A stretch of 64,000 nt of DNA from Pyrus communis (taxonomy: Eukaryota > Streptophyta > Magnoliopsida > Rosales > Rosaceae): contig NC_084812.1 of assembly GCF_963583255.1 (NCBI RefSeq), positions 24,924,959 to 24,988,958 on the forward strand, written 5' to 3'. The notes under the pieces were generated by a model. That model was not told the origin of the DNA. It saw nothing but the letters and a program-made list of their open reading frames with translations, and made no database searches. Below are positions 38,093 through 49,857 of the stretch, one piece after another (position 1 is the first letter of the stretch; the number at the start of each line of letters is the position of its first letter). A program made the position numbers and the translations under genes.

Positions 38093-39479
38093 TCATGAGT
38101 TCATCAATGGGCCTTCATTGCTGCAAATAAAACGTATTTAGTGATTGTATATCTTTCCATTCTTCATTCTGTTCAAGTTGTTGTAATAAATATGGCCAGA
38201 GTTTTGAGCACCATGTTGAAAATCTGTTTGTAATATATAATTTCTCATTTGTGGAGCTCCTTGTTTTAGCTACTTTTAAAAATTCTAACAAGTGTTCTTC
38301 TACTGTTATTGGACGTTCTGAAACATCCACACATGGTAGCATAAGTGCGTTTGTTCTTGTTTACTTATTTCCGGTGTACAATCAAGCATAATTCTCTCAT
38401 CACTGGACACCAAGATTTTATTTTGAAAGGATCTTGACAATCAATAGGTGAAGATTTGGGGTCCAATTAAAATGGAATTGAATAGTAGATTCGCTAATTT
38501 CATTGAGTTGAGATCACAATCTTTGTTACATTATCTTTCACTGGACATCAAAATTTCTAAACGCATTTTTTGTCCCTTTAAACCTTTTATTTTGGACGAA
38601 AATTCTAACAGAGTCAGTCAAAAAGACCATTAAGGCATGGGTTTGGGCTGCGTCTCCTTGCGCCTAAACCCTTAATTTTATTTATTTTATGTTTTAATTT
38701 TTGTTTTTCTCATACCGTAACTCCAAACTATCATCTTCATACAAAATATATATTCGGTGAAAGTTTTCTTATAATCTATCAAAAAATTCAAAACAAGGAT
38801 ATAAATCTAAATCTTAGGGTATTTTGAATCTAAATAAAGTAACGTTGGAAGAAAAAAAGAACTAATGGGGAAAGAAAAAAAAAAGGAGAAATTTTTTTTA
38901 AAAAAATAGAAAAGAGTACAATCGGTACTTTTGTAACGATTATCCTTGAACAGAGTCACTAAAAAACTAGCGACTATTATACATATAGTCGCTAGTTTCA
39001 TACCGATCCATTCTTTTCAATTTTTTCCCATTCTTATTTCTTTTATTTCTCTTACAATAACAACAAATTATTATACTGATGTTCTTCAAATATATTTTCC
39101 GTGCAAAATCTATTATAATTCATAGTTTAACATTTGAAATCAACGATTTAAACCATAAATTTAAAGATATTTTTCTATTTTTCAACTTTAAAAATCAATA
39201 AAAAATAGTTTCAGGACCTAATAAATGGTAGGATCACATCCAAAAGGTCTTGTAATATTTCCTTAACTCCGACATAAAATCTTTCATAAAGCTAAAAATT
39301 TCAATTTTTTCACAAAAACTATGAGTTTAACCCCCAATTTTCTAATCGATTTTGAGAACTTTTACAACATTTATTATAAGCCAAAGTTTGAGTCATTCTA
39401 CTCCACCACATGTTTCCTAAAATTAATTTAGGACATTCCCAAGATTTCGAACACCTACAATTTTTTTGGGGGCCCATTA
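38093..39479. other. Spacer right of subtilase F
   Basis: AT-rich; no gene. It contains a hairpin with 14-bp arms, AAACTAGCGACTAT (38964..38977) and its reverse complement (38985..38998), with a 7-base loop. Confidence 0.6.
38126..38131 (+). terminator. Poly(A) signal of subtilase F
   Basis: AATAAA lies 34 bp after the stop, in a 3' block shared with copy A. Confidence 0.5.
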
Positions 39480-39896
39480 TGTAACATCCCACATCGCCCA
39501 GGGGAGTGGATCATGTAAGCCTTATATGTATATTCTCATCTCTACCTAGCACGAGCCATTTTGGGAGCTCACTGGCTTCGGGTTCCATCGGAACTCCAAA
39601 GTTAAGTGAGTTCGCGGGAGAGCAATCCCAGGATGGGTGACCCACTGGGAAGTTCTCGTGTAAGTTCCCAGAAACAAAACCGTGAGGGTGTGGTCGGGGC
39701 CCAAAGCGAACAATATCGTGCTACGGTGGAGTCGAGCCCGGGATGTGACAATTTGGTATCAGAGCCAATCCCTGGCCGAGTGTGTCCACGAGAACGTCGG
39801 GCCCCTAAGGGGGGTGGATTGTAACATCCTACATCGTCCAGGGGAGTGGATTATGTAAGCCTTATATGTATATTCTCATCTCTACCTAGCACGAGG
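39480..39896 (+). mobile_element. Cassandra retrotransposon 1 (LTR, interior, truncated LTR)
   Basis: LTR 39480..39750 (271 bp, TGTAACATCCC to GGGATGTGACA). Primer site TGGTATCAGAGCC at 39754, a 69-bp interior, polypurine TAAGGGGGGTGGAT, and a second LTR from 39820 cut off after 77 bp. The LTR carries 5S rRNA-like sequence (about 39575..39660): CGGAACTCCAAAGTTAAG, then GGATGGGTGACCCACTGGGA, which matches the pol III internal control region of 5S genes. This is the hallmark of Cassandra TRIM elements. Confidence 0.92.
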
Positions 39897-39900
39897 GGAT

Positions 39901-40154
39901 TGTAACATCCCACATCGTCCAGGGGAGTGGATCCTGTAAGCCTTATATGTATATTCCCATCTCTACCTAGCACGAGGCTTTTTGGGAGCTCACTGGCTTC
40001 GGGTTTCATCGGAAGTCTGAAGTTAAGCGAGTTCACGCGAGAGCAATCCTAGGATGGGTGACCTACTGGGAAGTTCTCGTGTGAGTTCCCATAAACAAAA
40101 CCATGAGGGTGTGGTCGGTGCCCAAAGCGAACAATATCGTGCTACGGTAGAGTC
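39901..40154 (+). mobile_element. Cassandra LTR 2 with 5S-like region
   Basis: A near-complete LTR starting TGTAACATCCC directly after GGAT, a leftover polypurine end. The 5S-like part (about 39995..40081) includes AAGTTAAGCGAG and AGGATGGGTGACC. It stops at GTCGAG (40154), where a fold-back begins. Confidence 0.88.
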
Positions 40155-40397
40155 GAGCACACCCTCACGGTTTTGTTTCTGGGAACTCACACGAGAACTT
40201 CCCAGTAGGTCACCCATCATGGGATTGGCTTCAGAGTTCATCGGAACTCCGAAGTTAAGCAAGTAACTCTCGAGAGTAATCCCATGATGGGTGACCCACT
40301 GGGAAGTTCTTGTGTGAGTTCCCAAAAGGTCTCGTGCTAGGTAGGGATGGGAATATACATATAAGGATCACTCCCATGGGCGATGTGGGATCTTACA
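40155..40397. repeat. Rearranged Cassandra LTR with internal inversions
   Basis: 40155..40223 is Cassandra sequence on the minus strand (CACCCTCACGGTTTTG...GTAGGTCACCC) and folds back on about 40054..40150. About 40224..40323 is plus-oriented 5S-like sequence (AACTCCGAAGTTAAGCAAG, GATGGGTGACCC). 40324..40397 is again minus and is the start of the 3' LTR of the minus element. At least three orientation changes occur within 250 bp. Confidence 0.8.
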
Positions 40398-40732
40398 ATC
40401 CACCCCCCTTAGGGGCCCAACGTCCTCGTCGGCACACCACTGCCAGGGTTAGGCTCTGATACCAAATTGTCACATCCCAGGCCCGCTCCACCACTGTAGC
40501 ACAATATTGTCCACTTTGGGCCCTGACCACGCCCTCATGGTTTTGTTTTTGGGAACTCACACAAGAACTTCCTAGTGGGTCACCCATCATGGGATTGCTC
40601 TCGCGCGCTACTCGCTTAACTTCGGAGTTCCAATGAACTCTGAAACCAGTGAGTTCCCAAAATGCCTCGTGCTAGGTAGGGATGAGAATATACATATAAG
40701 GATCACTCCCTTGGATGATATGGGATCTTACA
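40398..40732 (-). mobile_element. Cassandra element, minus strand
   Basis: On the minus strand the LTR 40732..40468 (265 bp, TGTAAGATCCC to GGGATGTGACA) is followed by the primer site (40464 down) and a short interior ending in the polypurine AAGGGGGGTGGAT at 40398. The 3' LTR continues into the rearranged block to the left. Confidence 0.88.
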
Positions 40733-41055
40733 CCCCTTGTCCCCGTTTCTATTTTTAATTTGTGTTGAGGGGTTTTCGGCTTTATTACGTAGACGGGAGG
40801 AACGGGGATCCTTACATGGGGTGCGAGTAGCACCTAGTGCGATGCCTATATCGCATTTATTTTTTTACAGACGATACGGTTATTTTTTGTAAGGCTCCGG
40901 AGGATGAGGTTCAGAAGGTGATGGTAGTGTTACAGTGTTATGTGGAAGCATCCAGACAGGTTATTAATCGAGAGAAAAGTTCTTTGTATTTTGGGGCGCA
41001 GTGTTCGCGGCAGCTACAGAGGAAAATTATCACTTGTACTAACATTCCACATTGA
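40733..41055 (+). mobile_element. L1-type LINE reverse transcriptase fragment (3' half)
   Basis: Translation gives a piece of non-LTR reverse transcriptase: GFSALLRRREE, then HLFFTDDTVIFCKAPEDEV (the xADD box, with TDD here), QVINREKSSLYFG. The bases at 40733 (CCCCTTGTCCCCG) are the continuation of the motif that breaks off at 41919 on the other strand. Confidence 0.85.
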
Positions 41056-41088
41056 CCAACAAAGAGGGGGTGATGTGCCTTCTTCTTA

Positions 41089-41132
<44 letters not shown>

Positions 41133-41272
41133 TTGTTAAAGTTTGTATTTCATTTTATGTTGCGTGGTTTCGGCGCAAATTTTATATGCATGTTTTACAT
41201 GTTCTCGGCATATGCATAATTAAATGGGCTTCGTCACCCTTGGGTGTTGGCCAACACGTGGCCATCCTATTG
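41038..41272. repeat. Cassandra start fragment, (ATT)n and gypsy-LTR fragment
   Basis: 41038..41081 repeats the first bases of the Cassandra copy at 41273 (TTCCACATTGACCAACAAAG). An (ATT)n run follows at 41091..41132. Then 41133..41260 resembles the end of the gypsy LTR at 24340..24440 (TTTATATGCATGTTTTACATG, TTCTCGGCAT). Confidence 0.65.
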
Positions 41273-41918
41273 TGTAACATTCCACATCGACCAACAAAGA
41301 GGGGGTCATGTGCCTTATATGTACATACTTCCCTCCCTATAGCACGAGGCCTTTTGGGAACTCACTGGCTTCAGGTTCCATTGGAACTCTAAAGTTAAGC
41401 GAGTTCGGACAAGAGCAATCCTAGGATGGGTGACTCATTAGGAAGTTCTCGTGTGAGTTCCCAAAAACAAAACCGTGAGGGCATGGCCGGGGTCCAAAGT
41501 GGACAATATCGTGCTACTGCGGAGTCGAGACTGGGATGTGATAGAATGGTATCAGAGCCATTCTGCTGTGTGGTGCGAGTATGCTGACGAGGATGTCAGG
41601 CCCCTAAGGGGGGTGGATTGTAACATCCCACATCGACCAACAGAGAGAGGGTGATGTGTCTTATATGTACATACTTCCCTCCCTATAGCACCAAGCCTTT
41701 TAGGAACTCACTGGCTTCGGGGTTCCATTGAAACTCCTAAGTTAAGCAATTTCGAACGAGAACAATCCCAGGATGGCTGACTTAATGGGAAGTTCTCAAG
41801 TGAGTTCCCAGAAACAAAACCGTGAGGGCATGGTCGATCGGGGCCCAAAACAGACAATATCGTACTATGATGGTGGAGGGGGCCCGGGATGTGGTGAACC
41901 CCGGGCCGGGATGTGACA
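41273..41918 (+). mobile_element. Cassandra retrotransposon 3 (complete)
   Basis: LTRs 41273..41543 and 41619..41918 (271 and 300 bp; the second has extra CCCGGGATGTGGTGAA-type sequence near its end). Primer site TGGTATCAGAGCC at 41547; polypurine CTAAGGGGGGTGGAT before 41619. The 5S-like parts are at about 41370..41455 and 41715..41800, the second more diverged. The flanks show no direct duplication because the left side has been rearranged. Confidence 0.9.
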
Positions 41919-42468
41919 TGGGATCCCTTTGCCGCAACCCTCTCTGAGGTCGAATAAACCCAGTGGACACTCCATTGATTAAAACGCTATTGGACACCGT
42001 AGTAATACACTATGCAACACGCTGACAAAACTCCGGTGAAAACCCTATAGCATTCATCATTGACAATAAAAAACTCCATTCTACACGATCATAAGCCTTC
42101 GTCATGTCTAACTTCATTGCCAACGAGACCTCCTCATCCTCATGTGGGTGATTAAGAGAATGCAACTACTCATGCACCACCAAAATATTATCCTGATCTG
42201 TCTCCCAGCCACAAATGCCGATTGGTTTTGACTAATGAGCTGCGGCATAGCGATCTTCATCCGGTTCGTCAGCAGTTTGGCAATCACTTTGTAAACCACA
42301 TTACACAACGATATCGGTCTTAACTGGGTCATATTCCTCGGACTAGGTACTTTAGGAATTAGCACCAAATGAGTGTGATTCAATTTCCGTAAAAGCCTCC
42401 CAGATAACCAGAACGCTTGTGCGGTGATTCAATTTCCGTAAAAGCCTCCCAGAGAACCAGAACGCTTG
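41919..42468 (-). mobile_element. L1-type LINE reverse transcriptase fragment (5' half)
   Basis: On the minus strand: [50 protein letters not shown] and later VLINGVSTGFIRPQRGLRQ, the standard order of plant L1 reverse transcriptase. It breaks at 41919 where Cassandra 3 starts. A 49-bp tandem duplication (GTGATTCAATTTCCGTAAAA...) occupies 42375..42470 at the junction with subtilase G. Confidence 0.85.
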
Positions 42469-44515
42469 TGCTTCGAATCTCTTGGTAAGAAGCTACAAAA
42501 GAAGCTTCAACGGATTCGCTGCCAAGCTCACTGACGGAGAAAGAGAAAGGCTTGCTAACATGAAGGGAGTTGTCTCTGTGTTTCCGCGCACAATTTACCG
42601 CCTTCAAGCAACAAGATCTTGGGACTTCATCGGACTCAACGAGACGATCAAACGAAACCCTACTGTCCAAAGTGATGTTGTTATTGGTGTGATAGACGGT
42701 GGAATCTGGCCTGAATCGGAGAGCTTTAAAGACGAAGGTTTTGGTCCAGCTTCCAAGAAGTGGAAAGGTGTTTGCAAAGGTGGCAATAATTTCACTTGCA
42801 ACAACAATCTCACTGGAGCTCGGTCTTATATTGATTCTACGGCTAGAGATAAGATTGGTCATGGGACTCATACTGCTTCAACCGCAGCAGGTAACCCCGT
42901 AAAGGGTGTGAGCTTTTATGGACTAGGGCAAGGGACTGCAAGAGGAGGAGTTCCCTCTGCGAGAATTGCTGCATATAAAGTTTGCGGTTCTCAATGGTGC
43001 ACTTCAGATGGGATCTTGGCTGCTTTTGATGACGCCATTGGCGACGGAGTTCAAATAATCACAATTTCAATTGAAGGCGACCATGGAGTGCCTTTTGAGA
43101 ACGATCCTGTTGCAATCGGTGCTTTTCATGCAATGGAGAAAGGGATACTTACCTCAAACTCTGCAGGCAATAACGGTCCTGTAGAGACTTCTATAGCAAG
43201 TGTAGCACCATGGATTCTTACAGTTGCAGCAAGTAGCACGGATCGTCGGATAATTGACAAGGTTGTTCTTGGAAATGGAAGGACGCTTGTCGGAAGTTCA
43301 GTGAATGCTTTCAAATTAAATGGAGCAAGTATTCCTTTGATAGAAGGAAAAAATGTTTCAAGTCAATGCTGGGATTGTAACGTAGGCTGCCTGGACCCTA
43401 ATTTTGTTAGGGGAAAGATTTTGGTATGTCTTCGTTCTGTTGCCAATATTGTGGCTCATGAAGCCGGTGAACCCGAACCCGATGCTGCTTTCATTGTCCC
43501 GCTACCTGCAGCAACTATTAGCAGAAAAGATTATGATGTGGTGCAATCCTACCTCAACTCCACAAACAAACCTCAAGCGAAGATACTAAAAAGTGAAGTC
43601 ATAAACGATCTTGCTGCACCTACTGTTGCTTCCTTCTCTTCACGGGGGCCCAATAATATTTTACGTGATATTATCAAGCCGGACATAACTGCCCCGGGGT
43701 TGATATTTTGGCTGCATTTTCACCTGTTGCTTCTCTGACAGAAAGCTCTGAAGACCATAGGCATGTAAAATACAGTATACTATCTGGAACCTCCATGTCT
43801 TGCCCGCACGCTTGCTTCTCTGACAGATAGGTCGGAAGACCATAGGCATGTAAAATACAGTATACTATCAGGAACGTCCGTGTCTTGCCCGCAAGCTGCT
43901 GGTGTCGCTGCTTATATCAAGAAATTCCACCCCAACTGGTCTCCAGCAGCCATCAAATCATCTATCATGACTACGGCTGGGCCTGTGAATGGCACCAACA
44001 ATTCCACCTCACCTGGTGTATTTTCATATGGTTCTGGGTATATCAATCGTCTAAAAGCTTTAAATCCGGGGCTTGTGTACGAAACTTCTAAGGATGATTA
44101 CATTAAGTTGCTCTGCTCGATCTTGCATGAGGACAGTGTCCGACTTATATCAGGAGATGAACACCCTTGCTCTGCAACTGGCAACAAATTGGCCAAGGAT
44201 CTCAACTACCCTTCAATGGCTGGTAACGTTGTAGCGGGGACTTCTTCGTTTTGGATTACGTTTCAAAAAACAATTACAAATGTTGGCCTTGTGAACTCCA
44301 CATACAAGGCAAAGATCATCTCAAAGCCGGGAGTTAACATCAAGGTGGTGCCTCAAGTTCTTTCCTTCAAGTCCTTGAATGAGGAAAAGACCTTCAACGT
44401 GACAGTTCCCGGAAGAGGTATACCATATGGATCACACATATCTGCATCGCTGGTGTGGACGGATGGTACTCACAGCGTTCGAAGTCCAATTCTTGTAAGC
44501 AGCCATTACGCTTGA
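42469..44515 (+). pseudogene. Cucumisin-like subtilase copy G (5' truncated)
   Basis: Similarity starts mid-gene at [16 protein letters not shown] (42469), next to LINE sequence. The signal peptide and the start of the propeptide are missing. Asp ([11 protein letters not shown]), His (GHGTHTAST) and Asn (SAGNNGP) are intact. A G is lost at about 43699 (CCCCGGGGTTG), giving a stop at 43736..43738. An 85-bp tandem duplication (start words at 43729 and 43814) repeats the Ser region, the second copy reading GTSVSCPQAAG. The +85 and -1 changes together restore the frame, which then runs to TGA 44513 with an intact Fn3-like end. No plausible start or signal remains, so it is called a pseudogene. 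Confidence 0.9.
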
Positions 44516-45485
44516 TCTGAATTTCATCCATGGGGCTTCGTTTTACAAATAAAAACATCTTTTCTGATTGTATTTCATCCGTTATACACTCTAGATTTTT
44601 AAGCGGTGTCTTTCTGAATTGCTGAGATTTCTCTACTCTATCTTGATGGTTGTTTGAAGAGAAACTAACGTCTAAGCCAAGGTAGTGTGCTCGCCCTTGC
44701 ACACAAGTTCGTATCCCTCTTTACTTGGATCAAAACATCGTCTTGTCAAAATAAAAAGTATTGCCTATATATTATTTCCAACATTCGTTTGCTCTCTGGT
44801 TTCCCAGGAGCTGGAGGGTTTAATTTGTAGAAGTCTTTAGGAAAATTAAGAGGGGTAAAGGAAATATGTTAGGTGAGGGGATAGTTCTGTGCCTACAAGT
44901 AGGAATGTGCTTAGATTAGCAACAAAGTTTCATCATTTTGTTGGAGAATGATATCCAACATCAATTTTTACTTTCTACACACACCTCTTAATTGTGGGCC
45001 TCGATTCTCTTTTGATATGTTCAGTCTAATGCCTTGAAAAGAGAGACGGTGTGCAGAAATCCAAAGTAGTACGTCTCGTAACTTGAGTGCTTAGTTCTTA
45101 AGAGAAGATTACCAAATACCAGAGCAATGATAAAATCCCAAATCTTGATTTGCTAAATTTAAGTCAAGTAGATGTCGATTCATGAATTTCCAAATTTCCC
45201 AAACTGGACAATGTTTTAAAAAGTTCCCTCCAGAATAAAAAAGAACCAAAAAAAAAAATCAAATCCATCTGCGTACCATGAAGTGAAAACCTAACTAAAA
45301 TTTTTATCCACAGATTAGAAAGCAAAAAACTACCGCAACATACAACCAAGACTCGCTTGACAGAGCTATCGATATAATGACTTCTACAGTATAACATACA
45401 TCCATCTCTCGTGGTGAGTTGCAAACCTCGGCATCATAAAGGTCACGTAATTTCATTTCCTTCTAACTTTCTAGGCCAATGCGGG
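44516..45485. other. Spacer between subtilase G and the Arf-GAP gene
   Basis: No gene recognised. The right part is probably 3' UTR of the minus-strand Arf-GAP. Confidence 0.45.
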
Positions 45486-46944
45486 CTATTGATTAAGAGG
45501 CACACATTCAAGCTCGATCTCCAGTATACCCCTCTCAACATTCTGCAGCCTGAGAGTGATCTGCTGTCTCACTCTCCCGTCTACTAGGTTGATGACACCA
45601 TCTTTTACGAGTGTATTTTCTTTGCTGGCTACCCACTTTCCAAGCTGCATCGGCTCATTGATTGAGGACTTCTCATAGGCTATGGCAGCACTCACCAAAG
45701 GTTGAATGTCAATCTCAGCCTCACCCATAAAATCATCAGCTTTGAACGTATCTTTGTCATATACCAGCTGAATGTAACGATAGAAACATTACTAGAAAAC
45801 TTTGTCAAAGACAGAGATGTAAAGCACATAAACATCTTCATCAAACTAAGGGAATGCTTGTATATGACTATAGATTACGCCCATATAACAATGATAAATC
45901 AAGTAAAAAACAAAAGCAGAGAATCATTATCAGTTTCTTACGGTAGGCTATGAGTTTTACGCACTTTCCTGTAATTTAGAGGAAATTGCATGAACTGGGG
46001 GATTCAATCAACCGTCCCAAACTAAAGGGTAAAAGAGTTTCAAATATTTATTAACCGCTTCCTTTGACATTAGTGCTCAATAAACGATTAATTTCTGTAC
46101 GCACACTGTAGGAGAACAAATCCACTGGATTTCTTCACTCATTTTCAGTTTATCAACTGTAATACCAGAAAATGTTATCCTGTTAAAAACTTCAAAAATC
46201 TGAGCAACTAATGACCTACGTTATTAACATAGGCCAAATAGTCCTGTTGATGCACAAAATTGCGTCTGCATAACTTACTGCTTAAAACACAAACAAAAAT
46301 ATAAAACAGGTCACTGCACAATGAAGAGAGCACATCTTTAGCATCCATACGTAATTAACCATCTTGCATTAAATAGCAATCTCAACACGACACACATGAA
46401 ATTGCAGATATTATAATACGCAGTTTGAATTTCAATGTAACACACAGTGCATTGCGGACTTGATGTCATAGTATTTTCACAGGAACCGAGTAAAACTTAC
46501 CACTTTTAGAGGAGGTATGTGATCAGGAATTGACAGCATCAGGCTCTCATTCCATACTGGATTAAGGTTGTTCTTTATGACACGCGTCTTCACCGACTGC
46601 AACAAATATATAGGGAAAACTGCATTTTAAGTTTATTGACTATGTTGAATTCATTTCATAAATAATAGCTTAAGTAGCAGAAACTTACTTGGTGACCCAA
46701 TGCAAGGATGACGTAAGGGTCACTTGTCACCATATCCCGTACAACTAGGTTGGTTCCTCTAACCACATTCACCTTAATTAGTCCAACAAATTCAACCATA
46801 CCTGCCTATAACGTACACATTAAGCAGTGAGATTCTACCCATACCAACAAAAATTTCAAATTTATTCAACCAACTTTATTTTATCCTTTGTGGTTGTCAT
46901 GAATTAAAACTATGGCACAACTATTTCTGGTTCGCATTTCAAAA

Positions 46945-46982
<38 letters not shown>

Positions 46983-49857
46983 CAAATAATGAAAACATAG
47001 GCATGGTAATGTAGAATAGACCCTCGCTCCAAAGGGACTAAGGGTATAAAAACAATTCAGAAATAACAAGATAAAACAACACAGTAAACAAACAGAAAGG
47101 CCATTACCATCGGCATTGAGTAGCCCTTCTTTGCGGTCTTATGTTCAGAGTCTTTTCTTCCCCAGCTGTTACGAAATGCCTGACCAATACGGTGTTTCGT
47201 TGGTTGTTTCTCATACTGTTTCTTATCTTGGGTAGAACTAACAGTTGAATTGCTTGATTTCTTATTAGGTGGGAAAGGACATGACATCTGTTCATCAGAG
47301 TTCAAGAAGTCTAGCAGCTCATATTTTCTCCTGCATATTCAAGAAGTAAATCTCAGATTTAGAATCGTATAGGTTTGAAAACAAAGTAATGAAAAAAAAT
47401 CTGTACTTGAACTACCTAATAAAATAAAAGCGCTCCTCTATAGAAGAATCTGGTTTTGGTTTGCTGACATTTTCCGGCAAGTGAGCCTCATACTTCTTGT
47501 TTACAGTAGTATTTCCTCCCATACTTGCCAAGATCTCAACTTCATCATCTGTCCATTCATCTAGCTTCACTGATACAACCTATCATATGTCCAGATCAGA
47601 TTAGAATATCCAAATTCCAATACTCAAACTTCTGTGTCATACAATTTTTGGGTAAATCCTGAACAAGGTTGCATAATCCACACCTTCGAAATGTGCACTC
47701 CAAGGCTTCTATGTACACCAGAACACTTTATACAAATAAATACTCCGAAGGTTAAAGATCTGATATGAATGAATTGGTACAGTCAAAATACAATGTAAGC
47801 AACAAAAACAGTCATAACTTACGTAAATCTAAGAAGAGGTGGTTGATGCAAAAATTCTAAATATGAAGTTATTTCATTTACTAGTCATCAATATCATGTT
47901 GAAAAACATCAAATAATTGTGCGCATGGTCAGTATTATGTACCCCTGAAAACCTACAGTTTCTTGTTGTAACAGCGAACTCATAAGTTGTGAAAAACTCA
48001 TAGTCAAATTATTAAGCAAAAGATAATCAATATTACCAACAATTGTAAGATCAATCGTCAAATTCACAACTACTACTCATTAAGCATCATTCTCTAAAAA
48101 TGTGTCATTACTCATTACTCATCACAAATTTTGCTTCAATCCACCTATGTGCAGGACCCACTCTCAAACTGTCAATATGTATGAAATTTGCACCGTCCAC
48201 ATTGTGATAAATAATTAACTCAAAATTGAGCTAAATAGGATGAAAAGAAGATTGTAAAGATATTAACATAATTAACGGTGAACAGAAAAAAGACAAGGTA
48301 AGATAATAAAACAAGTTCTATTAGGTTGGAATAACTTCATATAACTTTCGCTTCAGTTTTATTAAAATTGGAGAAGGATTGATGTCAAAACTTTCTCTTC
48401 ATGAAAATATGATACTCACACCCATTTTGGATCTAGAGCTTCACAATCTGCACAGGACCTGTTGGCAGATTGATGCAACAAAATCTCCAGCCTTTCTTGT
48501 GGACCTGTTCATTGAACTATAGAAGTTACAAAATATAGGATGTGCTCTTATTAGAATATCACAGGGAGACCACAACAAACAAAGGAAAAACACCCGGAAA
48601 ATAATGCTTATATCAGACAGACTAGAGAGCTTGGTAATGCAGAACTCATTTTTTGGGATTTAATTCAATTGGTACATGATTTTTAGATACTTATAATCCC
48701 ACCCTGGGTTCTCTGGACGTATCCCCCACATTCCCACTAACACTTTTTACATCGTAAACCTTCTATTTGAACTTCATGTTGACACTTTCATTTGACCAAT
48801 CTCCATGAAGGTAAACTAGAGGCAAGGCAACAAGATCAAGTGGAGGTATTAGATCTTCCATGAGCTATCTATATACTATATCTATATGTCATTTTTTTCA
48901 ATTATACTGATCCACGGGAAAGATTTGACATGTTTCTTGGAGCAACTCATGTTGTTTACTAAAAGCTGATATCATAAACTTTTGAGTATCATCTTCAAAT
49001 GGATTGAGTGAATTGTGACACGCCGCTAATAGCTAACTACAGCATGTCAAGACGAGGAAAATATTGGCAAAGTCAGAACACAAACAGATTCCTAAACAAG
49101 TATTTGATGTAAAGAGTAAAAAGTACCAGATAATGTACGTCGATCACTAGGGCATCTCCAAACCGGTGTGTCTGAACATAAGAGATCATAGAGGCAAGAA
49201 CCTGAGCCTACAAATGAAACATATTCTTTCATTAATGAACCCCGGTATAATTCATTTGTGCAACACAGTGCAATAAATTCATCAAGTTTTGTATCGTAGA
49301 AATGTTGATATCAACAACTGCTGACATTAAGAAAATCAAAACCATATATAAGCGTCAAGATGCTGAGGAATAGAAGCAAATTTTCCCAAATAAGATGTTG
49401 ACCTTACCGAAACCAACTGTTTCATTCAAGAAAAATTATCGTAAAGTTACTTTTCTTTAACAATTACAGTTGAAATCACTCAAGTGATCATTAAAATTTA
49501 TACACATAAATCCTCTTCAACCTTACACACATTCTCCTCTTTAGGAGCATGAATCATGTTAATCCCTTCCAACTAAATGAATTTACAGGACAAATCTTCT
49601 CAAATATTAAAAATCATTCCAAAAATAAAATTTGAGGACGAGCCTTGGCGCAATGCTCCTTGGTAACCGAAGGGTCACAAGTTCAAAGTAGTGGAAATGA
49701 CCTCTTTGCAAAGCAAAGGTAAAGTTGCGTACAATAGACGTTCCCCAACCCTCACAAAGCGGGTAGCCTTGTTGGCTTAGGGTCGCTCCTTTATTCCAAA
49801 AATAAAATTTATACCTGAGACTTTGTTGGGAACAGAATTATCTTGCTGGGTAGACAT
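45486..49857 (-). CDS. Arf GTPase-activating protein with C2 domain (AGD12/ZAC-like)
   Basis: Nine coding exons on the minus strand join in frame with GT-AG borders: 49815..49857, 49127..49207, 48420..48504, 47684..47759, 47416..47579, 47108..47330, 46689..46805, 46501..46596 and 45486..45767. They total 1167 nt, 388 residues. The N-terminal Arf-GAP zinc finger is Cys59, Cys62, Cys79, Cys82 (CX2CX16CX2C), with the arginine finger Arg87 in GVHRSLG. A basic linker follows, then a C2 domain ([51 protein letters not shown]) with Ca-binding Asp residues. Family knowledge: it stimulates GTP hydrolysis by Arf and binds phosphoinositides or membranes through C2, acting in vesicle traffic. Intron 1 carries a SINE beside its donor and intron 7 lies near a long T run (46947..46982). 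The 5' UTR is not resolved. Confidence 0.93.
49634..49792 (+). mobile_element. Au-like SINE in Arf-GAP intron 1
   Basis: 159 bp starting GAGGACGAGCCTTGGCGCAA (A-box region) with a B-box-like GGTCACAAGTTCAAAG and the Au-family word GCGTACAATAGACGTTCCCC, ending in a T-rich tail. It is flanked by an 18-bp target duplication, ATTCCAAAAATAAAATTT, at 49616..49633 and 49793..49810. The right duplication touches the donor site of Arf-GAP exon 1 (49811). Confidence 0.88.

Noticed and set aside
39575..39660. Possible genuine 5S rRNA gene
   Set aside because: It is embedded in an LTR with TGTAACATC...GTGACA ends, primer site and purine tract, and differs from 5S genes at several places; Cassandra is the better reading.
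41100..41392. 150-codon plus frame over the (ATT)n run
   Set aside because: Spans a microsatellite and a Cassandra LTR; not a gene.
46881..47069. Small minus frame through a long T run
   Set aside because: Intron of the Arf-GAP gene; the Lys run is a homopolymer artefact.
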